This document shows positions 1 through 5,369 of a stretch of 5,819 nucleotides of DNA, one piece after another. A model generated the notes under the pieces. The model was not told where the DNA came from and did not search any database. It saw only the letters and a program-made list of their open reading frames with translations. The DNA is from Pyrinomonadaceae bacterium. GTDB taxonomy: Bacteria; Acidobacteriota; Blastocatellia; Pyrinomonadales; Pyrinomonadaceae. The stretch lies in the NCBI GenBank assembly GCA_013812565.1, contig JACCTF010000493.1, positions 1-5,819 of the forward strand, read 5' to 3'. The first letter of the stretch is position 1. Each line of letters begins with the position of its first letter. The translations under genes and the position numbers were made by a program.

Positions 1-244
1 AGCGCGGCTCCTTCAAATAGTTTTCAGGAAAGCGTTCGCGAGTATAGACAGAGTAGCCGCAAGGATCAATTACTCTGATAATGCGAGCGAGCGCGGCAAG
101 CTTAAGCACAAGATAAAAAGGTAAAACTCCACAGCAGTCATCTTCTGATCAGTAAAGGAATAGCTAGGACTGTGCCGATTATTAGTCATACAAAATTGTG
201 GCAGGCATAACGATGGTCAAGGCATGATAATTTGCAGAGCAGCG
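1..244. other. Left-edge region without a convincing gene
   Basis: No start-to-stop gene could be supported here. Three frames are open at the window edge: + frame 1 to a TGA at 76-78 (25 codons), + frame 2 to a TAA at 122-124 (40 codons), and a minus frame open from about 148 down to base 1. The minus frame has a possible GTG start at 109-107 and reads LAALARIIRVIDPCGYSVYT then RERFPENYLKEPR, which looks fairly protein-like. It has no well-placed ribosome site and matches no family I recognise. One of the three may be the end or beginning of a neighbouring gene, but the sequence does not decide which. From about 125 to 244 I see no gene, repeat or RNA gene; this part is likely spacer upstream of the promoter at 245. 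Confidence 0.4.
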
Positions 245-274
245 TTGACACTCTTCGCCGGGCATCGTTAGAAT
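245..274 (+). promoter_or_regulatory. Sigma-70-type promoter for the micro-ORF and VWFA gene
   Basis: A perfect -35 hexamer TTGACA (245-250) is followed after 18 bases by TAGAAT (269-274), five of six matches to the -10 consensus. Transcription would begin near 281, giving a leader of about 50 bases before the GTG at 332. It is the best promoter-like pair I found in the window and points at the only nearby + strand genes. Sigma specificity in this lineage is assumed, not shown. Confidence 0.6.
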
Positions 275-279
275 GCGGC

Positions 280-291
280 CTCTCGCGGGAG
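280..291. promoter_or_regulatory. Imperfect dyad at the predicted transcription start
   Basis: CTCTCGCGGGAG is palindromic except for one T/G pair (10 of 12 positions), centred about five bases after the predicted +1. Its position suits a repressor operator or a small hairpin at the RNA 5' end. An overlapping alternative pairs GGGA (287-290) with TCCC (296-299). Dyads this short occur by chance, so this is only a candidate. Confidence 0.22.
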
Positions 292-331
292 CACTTCCCA
301 TAAATTGTTTTCCTGATACGAGGAACAAACT

Positions 332-409
332 GTGAGCATTGTTAAAGTCATCGTCATCACGCTCGCCGTCATCATAAGCCTAATACTTTGGGGACGATTT
401 TTGCTTTAG
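332..409 (+). CDS. Possible 25-residue single-helix membrane peptide
   Basis: This short ORF begins with GTG and ends in TAG (407-409), encoding MSIVKVIVITLAVIISLILW followed by GRFLL. Nearly the whole peptide is hydrophobic, with a lysine near the start and an arginine near the end, as in one-pass membrane microproteins. It has the clearest ribosome site in this part of the window: GAGGAA at 320-325, six bases before the GTG, downstream of the promoter at 245-274. It lies in the same frame as the VWFA gene, with the TAG and five codons between its end and the ATG at 425. It could be a real microprotein, a leader ORF coupling translation to the downstream gene, or an old 5' end cut off by a stop. 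I recognise no family; the function is unknown. Confidence 0.42.
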   Translation: MSIVKVIVITLAVIISLILWGRFLL

Positions 410-424
410 CCATGCACTTTTGAG

Positions 425-1471
425 ATGATTTCCTGCGGCATGATCTCACGCTATGTTACGTATCTCCGAGGCCGCGGCTGGTCATACGCTGCCACCACAA
501 TTCTGCGTTTAATACTTCTTACGCTGTGCCTGCTAACCACCGGAGGGTATGTCGTGGCGCAGGACGATTTGGCAGTTCCCACCGATGAAGTAGTCCGGGT
601 CCGAACTGATCTGATCACCATCCCAGTCTTTGTGACTGATTCGCGCGGGCGTCGTATTACCGCCCTCACGCAGAACGATTTTGCAGTCCGTGATAATGGA
701 CAGCCGGTTGAAGTAAATTACTTCGCGGTGAGCCAACAATCTATCGCTCTCATCTTCGCTTTAGACGCATCGGGTAGCGCGCGTGACACGATCACGCAGC
801 AGCGCGAAGCCGCCTTGGCGCTGTTCTCTCGTTTCGGCCACGATTCGCGTGTGGCAGTTCTTCACTTCAGTGACCAAGCGCAACTCGCCGCTCAGTTCAC
901 CGCCGACGCTGACCAAGTTCGTCGAGCGTTTCACTTTGCCCCACTCCGCGACCGCCGCACAGCGATCTTTGATGCCACACTCGCCGCGGTTCGTGCTTAC
1001 GATAGGCAAGCGACAAGTTCTGTAGTTGAGCGCCGCATCATTGTTCTACTCAGCGACGGGCTTGATACGGCGAGCACGGTACGCGCCTCTGTTGTCATCG
1101 ACGAAGCCATAGCGCGCAGTGTCTCAATCTATGTTGTTCACCTTCCGCTTTTCATGCCGCGTGACAACAGACTTGTGCCGCGTTCTCCATCGAAAGGTTT
1201 TCGGGAGATGGCGAAGGCCACTGGTGGACATTACTTCCCGGCAGGAAATGCGCGCACTGCGCTTGATCCACGCGCCGAGTACGATCTGACACCCGTTTTT
1301 CAAGCTATTGCCGAAGATATACAGGGCCAGTATCTGCTTGGCTACTATCCAAGCGGCGCAATGCGCGACAATCGTCTTCATCGCATTGAAGTAAACCTAT
1401 TACGTTCTGACAATCGCAATCTTCGCGTGCATAATCTACGCGAACAATACGTCTCAAAAAGTGATAAATGA
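425..1471 (+). CDS. Secreted VWFA-related Acidobacterial domain protein
   Basis: This 348-residue protein fits the VWFA-related Acidobacterial domain family (TIGR03436), a secreted von Willebrand factor A type found in many copies in Acidobacteriota; specific roles are mostly unknown. Residues about 1-45 look like a Sec signal peptide: arginines at 9, 15 and 17, a hydrophobic stretch from 26 to 39, and likely cleavage after VVA45. The family opening follows: RTDLITIPVFVTD at about 60-72, then LTQNDFAVRDNGQPV at 81-95. The metal-ion site is intact, with DASGS (114-118), a probable Thr179 and Asp211 in LLSDGLDT. The C-terminal domain has QYLLGYYP at 302-309. Expected location is outside the inner membrane, binding a partner through the metal site. 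ATG 440 is an alternative start five codons in; neither start has a good ribosome site, so coupling to the upstream micro-ORF is possible. The usual family ending near GYY is replaced by REQYVSKSDK, whose last codons lie in a repeat. Confidence 0.9.
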   Translation: MISCGMISRYVTYLRGRGWSYAATTILRLILLTLCLLTTGGYVVAQDDLAVPTDEVVRVRTDLITIPVFVTDSRGRRITALTQNDFAVRDNGQPVEVNYFAVSQQSIALIFALDASGSARDTITQQREAALALFSRFGHDSRVAVLHFSDQAQLAAQFTADADQVRRAFHFAPLRDRRTAIFDATLAAVRAYDRQATSSVVERRIIVLLSDGLDTASTVRASVVIDEAIARSVSIYVVHLPLFMPRDNRLVPRSPSKGFREMAKATGGHYFPAGNARTALDPRAEYDLTPVFQAIAEDIQGQYLLGYYPSGAMRDNRLHRIEVNLLRSDNRNLRVHNLREQYVSKSDK

Positions 1472-1551
1472 TGAATCATGGGTGATAAGCAGGAGCAGTG
1501 TTTAAGCCTATCACTCATCACTCATCACTCCTTACATATCGCTCATCACTT
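1459..1551. repeat. Heptad-built inverted repeat between VWFA gene and purH
   Basis: The left arm holds four consecutive 7-base units from 1461 to 1488 (GTGATAA, ATGATGA, ATCATGG, GTGATAA). The right arm holds three perfect ATCACTC units at 1510-1530 and two further ones, ATCGCTC and ATCACTT, at 1538-1551. Bases 1461-1490 and 1506-1535 pair at 22 of 30 positions plus two G-U pairs, leaving a 15-base loop. The outer right units can instead pair with 1459-1472 at 11 of 14 positions. The element covers the last codons and TGA of the VWFA gene and stops five bases before the purH ATG, so it fills the whole gap. No T-run follows the arms, so it is not a standard intrinsic terminator. It could end or protect the upstream message, or be a mobile or slippage-expanded repeat. 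Confidence 0.75.
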
Positions 1552-1556
1552 TGTAT

Positions 1557-3203
1557 ATGACAACACAAAACAGAGAAGGCCTGCATCGCATTCGTCGCGC
1601 GTTGTTGAGCGTGTCGGACAAGCTGGGTCTCATTGAGTTCGCACGTGCGCTGTGTCGCTTTCAGGTTGAATTGATCAGCACGGGCGGCACGGCAAAAGCG
1701 TTGCGTAAAGTTGGAATTCCTGTGCGTGATGTGTCGGAGGTCACGGGTGTTCCGGAGATGCTTGATGGTCGCGTCAAAACTCTGCACCCACACATTCACG
1801 GCGGGATTCTGGCGATGCGAGATGATGCGAAACATATGGCGGCGTTGGGCGAGCACGGCATCGAACCGATTGATATGGTTGTCATCAATCTTTACCCGTT
1901 CGAGCAAACGATTGCACGCGCCGGTGTGACGCTCGAAGAAGCCGTTGAACAGATCGACATCGGTGGCCCGGCGATGATTCGTTCGGCAGCGAAGAACTGG
2001 AAAGATGTTGCAGTTGTCGTCGCGCCTGTGATGTATACAGAACTCATCGCTGAAATGAATCGCAACGAAGGCAGACTGTCACTTCAGACTCGCAAACAAC
2101 TCGCTTGGCACGCTTTTGCACGTACATCGGCCTATGATCAAACGATTCATTCTTACCTCAGCGCGCAGCAAGCGGAAGGAATGATCGAGAGTTCGATAGA
2201 CAAACCTGTTGCAGATGATACTGAAGAAACGCCGGGGCCGGGTGGCATGCCGGATGCGCTTCATCTCTCTTTGAGCAAAGTAACCGATCTGCGCTACGGC
2301 GAAAACCCTCATCAGTTGGCTGCGCTCTATGAATCTAGGGACGCTGATGCAGCAGGTAGTGTTGCCACGGCCGAGTTGATCTCCGGTAAAGAGATGTCGT
2401 TCAACAACTATTTGGACGCAGACGCGGCTTGGCAACTCGTCTGCGACTTTGGTGAAACGGCGTGCGCTATTATCAAGCACACGAACCCGGCTGGCGTAGC
2501 TTTAGGCGCATCGCCTGAAGAGGCTTATCGTCGTGCATTGGTGACTGATCCTGTATCAGCCTTCGGCGGCATCGTGGCTTTTAACCGCACAGTTGACGAA
2601 GGTGCGGCGCGAGTCGTCACAGAGATTTTCACTGAAGTAATCATTGCACCTGATTATGAGAAGGTCGCCATCGAAGTTCTCCGCGCGAAGAAGAACTTGC
2701 GCATCCTTCGCACCGGCGGCCTGCAACGAAGCGAAGATTTACACTTTGATTATGATTTCAAGAAAGTCTCTGGAGGCGTGCTGATGCAAACGCGCGACTG
2801 TCATCGTCTGACACGCGATGCGCTCAAAGTCGTAACTAAGCGCGGTCCTTCCGATGAGGAACTGGCCTCTCTGCTTTTCGCCTGGACAGTGTGCAAACAT
2901 ACCAAGTCGAACGCCATCGTTTATGCGCGTGATGGACAAACCGTCGGCGTCGGCGCGGGCCAAATGTCGAGAATTGATTCTGTTCGCATCGGCGCGATGC
3001 GTGCGCAACTCCCACTCAAAGGTTCAGTGCTTGCCTCGGACGCTTTCTTTCCCTTCCGCGATGGCGTTGACGAAGCAGCCAAGCACGGCATCACCGCCAC
3101 CATTCAGCCGGGCGGCTCCGTACGCGACGCGGAGGTAATTGCCGCCGCAGACGAACACGGATTGGCAATGGTCTTTACAAACGTGCGCCACTTCAAACAC
3201 TAA
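1557..3203 (+). CDS. purH: Bifunctional AICAR formyltransferase/IMP cyclohydrolase PurH
   Basis: PurH catalyses the last two steps of de novo IMP synthesis in the cytoplasm: formyl transfer from 10-formyltetrahydrofolate to AICAR, then ring closure of FAICAR to IMP. I start it at ATG 1557 (548 residues); a TTG two codons earlier keeps the frame but lies in the repeat. No clear ribosome site precedes either. The N-terminal cyclohydrolase domain (about 1-200) has RRALLSVSDK, STGGTAKALR and the conserved KTLHPHIHGGIL with Lys74. The transformylase domain follows, with LRYGENPHQ at 245-253, the catalytic Lys-His pair in KHTNPAG (307-313), SAFGGIVAFN from 334, KHTKSNAIVYA from 447, GAGQMSRIDS from 467 and IQPGGSVRD at 516-524. 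All key motifs are intact. It is slightly longer than the usual 510-530 residues, mainly in the acidic linker around 208-230. No other pur gene is adjacent, and heptad hairpins lie on both sides. It may be co-transcribed with the VWFA gene or start inside the repeat. Confidence 0.97.
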   Translation: MTTQNREGLHRIRRALLSVSDKLGLIEFARALCRFQVELISTGGTAKALRKVGIPVRDVSEVTGVPEMLDGRVKTLHPHIHGGILAMRDDAKHMAALGEHGIEPIDMVVINLYPFEQTIARAGVTLEEAVEQIDIGGPAMIRSAAKNWKDVAVVVAPVMYTELIAEMNRNEGRLSLQTRKQLAWHAFARTSAYDQTIHSYLSAQQAEGMIESSIDKPVADDTEETPGPGGMPDALHLSLSKVTDLRYGENPHQLAALYESRDADAAGSVATAELISGKEMSFNNYLDADAAWQLVCDFGETACAIIKHTNPAGVALGASPEEAYRRALVTDPVSAFGGIVAFNRTVDEGAARVVTEIFTEVIIAPDYEKVAIEVLRAKKNLRILRTGGLQRSEDLHFDYDFKKVSGGVLMQTRDCHRLTRDALKVVTKRGPSDEELASLLFAWTVCKHTKSNAIVYARDGQTVGVGAGQMSRIDSVRIGAMRAQLPLKGSVLASDAFFPFRDGVDEAAKHGITATIQPGGSVRDAEVIAAADEHGLAMVFTNVRHFKH

Positions 3204-3204
3204 A

Positions 3205-3288
3205 AGCAGATGTCGCATATTAGATGGCAGATGTCAGTTATTAAAGCTCAAAATGCTGACATCCAGCATCTAACATATGACATCTGCT
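3205..3288. repeat. Heptad-built inverted repeat downstream of purH
   Basis: Arms of 33 bases (3205-3237 and 3256-3288) match at 27 of 33 positions as an inverted repeat around an 18-base loop. The arms are themselves 7-periodic: AGATGTC (3208), GCATATT (3215), AGATGGC (3222) and AGATGTC (3229) on the left; GACATCC (3258), AGCATCT (3265), AACATAT (3272) and GACATCT (3279) on the right. It begins two bases after the purH stop codon. The RNA would form a long stem able to protect or end the purH message, but no T-tract follows, so a rho-independent terminator is not supported. It shares its build with the repeat before purH but uses a different unit sequence. Confidence 0.8.
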
Positions 3289-3386
3289 CTCTGCTTGCCC
3301 TTGCGCCTCTTTGTCGGCCATACTTGCTTGCCAGAGTAGACTTCTTCTGCTGCCTCTCTGAACATTAAACGCTTCGCGTGTGTTAT

Positions 3387-3391
3387 AAGGA
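3387..3391 (+). promoter_or_regulatory. Ribosome binding site of the M48 peptidase gene
   Basis: AAGGA sits eight bases before the ATG at 3400 and fixes that start. The TTATAA just upstream resembles a -10 box, but transcription from it would begin after the ribosome site, so I do not call a promoter there. Confidence 0.6.
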
Positions 3392-3399
3392 ATTAATAG

Positions 3400-4383
3400 A
3401 TGCCTGACGTTCAATCCATCGATTCATCTTCATCTGCGGCTTCGATGCGTTGCCGCTACTGCGGTCAGTTAAATCAAGTGCGCGCTAACGGCGGCGAAGC
3501 GAAGTGTGGGCGTTGTCGCCTAATACTATCGGACAAACCGCATAAAAAGTTTGCTGATCTCGACATGCACGAGTACGTGCATCCGGCTGATAGCCGCGCG
3601 CTGGCTGCACTGCGCACGATACCTGGAATAGATACGGCGCTCAAAAAGTTGCTGGCGATGACGGGCGAGTCGGCTATTCGGGTTATCTTCACGGCGAGCG
3701 CCGTGCGCGTCACGCCGCAGCAGTGCCCAGACCTTCACGCTAAACTTCAAATCGCTTGCACAACGCTCGGCGTAGATATGCCGGAACTCTTCGTGCAGCA
3801 GAATCCAGTAGTCAATGCTTTCACCGGCGGCGTTGAACGCCCCGTCATAGTGCTTCATTCATCTTTGATCGAGCGCCTCACAGACGAAGAAGTATTAGCT
3901 GTGATCGCACACGAAGTAGGTCACATTCATGCCGAGCACGTGCTGTATCTGACAGCAGCAAGGTTGCTCGAAGCTTTAACAACTGCGGCGCTTGCTGCCG
4001 CGCCGATTGCACAAGCCATAACGCAAATAGTTTCCGGCAGCATGCGCGCAGCCCTGTTGGCATGGGCGCGTCGTGCCGAACTTTCTTGCGACCGCGCAGC
4101 GTTGCTCGTGACACAAAACCCTGATGTGATCGGGCATACGATGATGAAACTGTGCGGCGGCACATTCGCTTCCAAAATCAACTATGAAGAGTTTCTAAGA
4201 CAAGCGCGCGACTTCCAAAAGAACTATGACGATAAGGCGCTCGACCGTTTCTGGGCAGACGTTATCACTTCGGGAATGTCGCATCCTTTCCCTGTCTGGC
4301 GCGTTTCGGAAATCTTGAAGTGGACGGATAGCGGCGAGTATGAGCGGTTGATGGATGGCGAAGCACAAAGCGCCGCAGCCTAA
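3400..4383 (+). CDS. M48 family metallopeptidase with N-terminal zinc ribbon
   Basis: This 327-residue zinc metallopeptidase belongs to the M48 (Ste24/HtpX-like) group. Residues 18-39 form a four-cysteine zinc ribbon (CRYC at 18-21, CGRC at 36-39). The peptidase domain spans about 90-305. Its site is HEVGH at 171-175, giving two zinc-binding histidines and catalytic Glu172. The likely third ligand is Glu227 in RAELSCDRAALL, with Asp231 at the conserved position of the M48 ExxxD pattern. SHPFPVWR at 294-301 matches the C-terminal His-Arg region of the family. There is no signal peptide. The alanine-rich stretch at about 183-222 could be a hydrophobic helical hairpin or one membrane-associated segment. 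A cytoplasmic or inner-membrane-face protease for protein quality control is the likely role; the substrate is unknown. The ribbon may bind substrate or nucleic acid, which is inference. It lies 196 bases after purH and 69 before fabI, so transcription with fabI is possible. I give no gene symbol because it is not an orthodox HtpX. Confidence 0.88.
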   Translation: MPDVQSIDSSSSAASMRCRYCGQLNQVRANGGEAKCGRCRLILSDKPHKKFADLDMHEYVHPADSRALAALRTIPGIDTALKKLLAMTGESAIRVIFTASAVRVTPQQCPDLHAKLQIACTTLGVDMPELFVQQNPVVNAFTGGVERPVIVLHSSLIERLTDEEVLAVIAHEVGHIHAEHVLYLTAARLLEALTTAALAAAPIAQAITQIVSGSMRAALLAWARRAELSCDRAALLVTQNPDVIGHTMMKLCGGTFASKINYEEFLRQARDFQKNYDDKALDRFWADVITSGMSHPFPVWRVSEILKWTDSGEYERLMDGEAQSAAA

Positions 4384-4452
4384 ACAGTGGGCAGTTGAAG
4401 CAATTACCATTCGCTGCTTATAGGTTAACGCTCCCTGTATGGAAAACATTTC

Positions 4453-5214
4453 ATGTTGCAAAACAAAACGGGCATCATCTTTGGCGTTGCCAATAAGAGA
4501 TCGATTGCGTGGGCAACGGCGCAAGCATTGAGCGAAGCGGGCGCGCGTCTGGCATTCACATATCAGAGCGAGCGTTTGCGTGAGAATGTCGAGGCGTTAA
4601 CACGTGACATGCCTGACGCGCTGGTTACCGAATGCGACGCGACGCAAGCAGAGCAGGTCGCGGAGACTTTTGCGCGAGTCGGTGAGAAGTTTAATCGTTT
4701 GGATTTCCTCGTGCATAGCATTGCCTACGCTCCGCGTGAGGCGCTTGAGGGAGAATACTTGGATACAACGCGCGATGCTTTTTTGACGGCGCTCGAAGTG
4801 AGCGCTTATTCGCTCGCATCGCTGGCACGCGCCGCCGCGCCTTTAATGACTGAGGGCGGAAGCATTGTGACGATGAGCTACTACGGCGCGGAGAAGGTTG
4901 TGCCGAATTACAATGTGATGGGCATTGCTAAAGCTGCGCTGGAAGCGAGCACACGTTACCTGGCAGCTGACCTAGGCAAGCGCAACATACGTGTTAATGC
5001 GATCAGCGCTGGGCCGCTCAATACACTTTCAGCACGCGGCGTCAGCAATCTTGGTTCAATGCTTAAACATCACGCCGAACGCGCCCCTCTGCGTCGCAAC
5101 GTTGAAGCTCGTGAAGTCGGCAACACGGCTCTCTTCCTCTGTAGTCCCCTCTCCTCAGGAATCACCGGCGAGGTGATCCACGTCGATTGCGGTTACAACA
5201 TCATGGCATTCTGA
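4453..5214 (+). CDS. fabI: Enoyl-[acyl-carrier-protein] reductase FabI
   Basis: FabI reduces trans-2-enoyl-ACP to acyl-ACP with NADH or NADPH, the last step of each round of type II fatty acid elongation in the cytoplasm. The 253-residue protein is a divergent short-chain dehydrogenase of the FabI type. The cofactor loop is GVANKRSIAWA starting at residue 11, with the usual Ser-Ile-Ala at 17-19. TYQSERLR at 36-43 and CDAT at 61-64 are typical. The active site holds Tyr143, Tyr153 and Lys160 in PNYNVMGIAKAALEAS, matching E. coli Tyr146, Tyr156 and Lys163. INAISAGP-like VNAISAGPLNTL lies at 181-192, and the protein ends GEVIHVDCGYNIMAF. SIAYA at 89-93 has Ala at the position of E. coli Gly93, as in many other FabI proteins. 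A weak GGA lies nine bases before the ATG; the ATG at 4439 is out of frame. Length and motifs are normal and complete. Confidence 0.96.
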   Translation: MLQNKTGIIFGVANKRSIAWATAQALSEAGARLAFTYQSERLRENVEALTRDMPDALVTECDATQAEQVAETFARVGEKFNRLDFLVHSIAYAPREALEGEYLDTTRDAFLTALEVSAYSLASLARAAAPLMTEGGSIVTMSYYGAEKVVPNYNVMGIAKAALEASTRYLAADLGKRNIRVNAISAGPLNTLSARGVSNLGSMLKHHAERAPLRRNVEAREVGNTALFLCSPLSSGITGEVIHVDCGYNIMAF

Positions 5215-5261
5215 TGCGATGGCAATCACGTCCACAAAACTCCGTCATAGGAAAACATAAA

Positions 5262-5285
5262 CTGAAAGTTTGAAAGTCTGAGTGT
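5262..5285 (+). repeat. Short tandem 8-base repeat after fabI
   Basis: Three adjacent 8-base units read CTGAAAGT, TTGAAAGT and CTGAGTGT. The first two differ at one base and the third matches the first at six of eight. It lies in the fabI to LOG-family gap, just before the hairpin. It may be a protein-binding site array or a chance repeat. Confidence 0.35.
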
Positions 5286-5349
5286 GTGCCGAGCGCTCTG
5301 TTTTTAAGAGTAGTATGGCGCTTGGCGGCTAGAGTTTGGTAAGCACACA
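5283..5349 (+). promoter_or_regulatory. Nested hairpins in the gap after fabI
   Basis: GCCGAGCGC (5288-5296) can pair fully with GCGCTTGGC (5318-5326), nine pairs including one G-U, around a 21-base loop. TGTGTGC (5283-5289) is an exact inverted match to GCACACA (5343-5349) and could enclose the first stem, with an 18-base bulge. The run of five T bases lies in the loop, not after the stem, so an intrinsic terminator for fabI is not clearly supported. It could be a structured leader of the next gene or a transcript-end stabiliser. Confidence 0.35.
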
Positions 5350-5369
5350 GGCTTTATGAGTTTTTTACA

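Noticed and set aside
1459..1551. CRISPR array
   Set aside because: The units are 7 bases with no spacers and are arranged as opposing arms, unlike direct repeats of about 30 bases separated by unique spacers.
1551..1556. TTG at 1551 as the purH start
   Set aside because: It lies at the end of the repeat and adds only two residues; the ATG at 1557 is the simpler start, and no ribosome site favours the TTG.
3205..3288. Intrinsic terminator for purH
   Set aside because: The stem is long but imperfect and is followed by CTCTGC rather than a T-tract, so it is kept as a repeat.
3359..3389. Promoter TGAACA / TTATAA before the M48 gene
   Set aside because: The -35 match is poor, and the -10 box overlaps the ribosome site, so the transcript would lack it.
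4398..4422. Small AAGCA/TGCTT inverted repeat between the M48 gene and fabI
   Set aside because: Only five pairs with a long loop and no T-run; expected by chance.
4717..4731. Alanine at the E. coli Gly93 position of FabI as a resistance-type change
   Set aside because: Alanine is the normal residue there in many FabI proteins, so it says nothing by itself.
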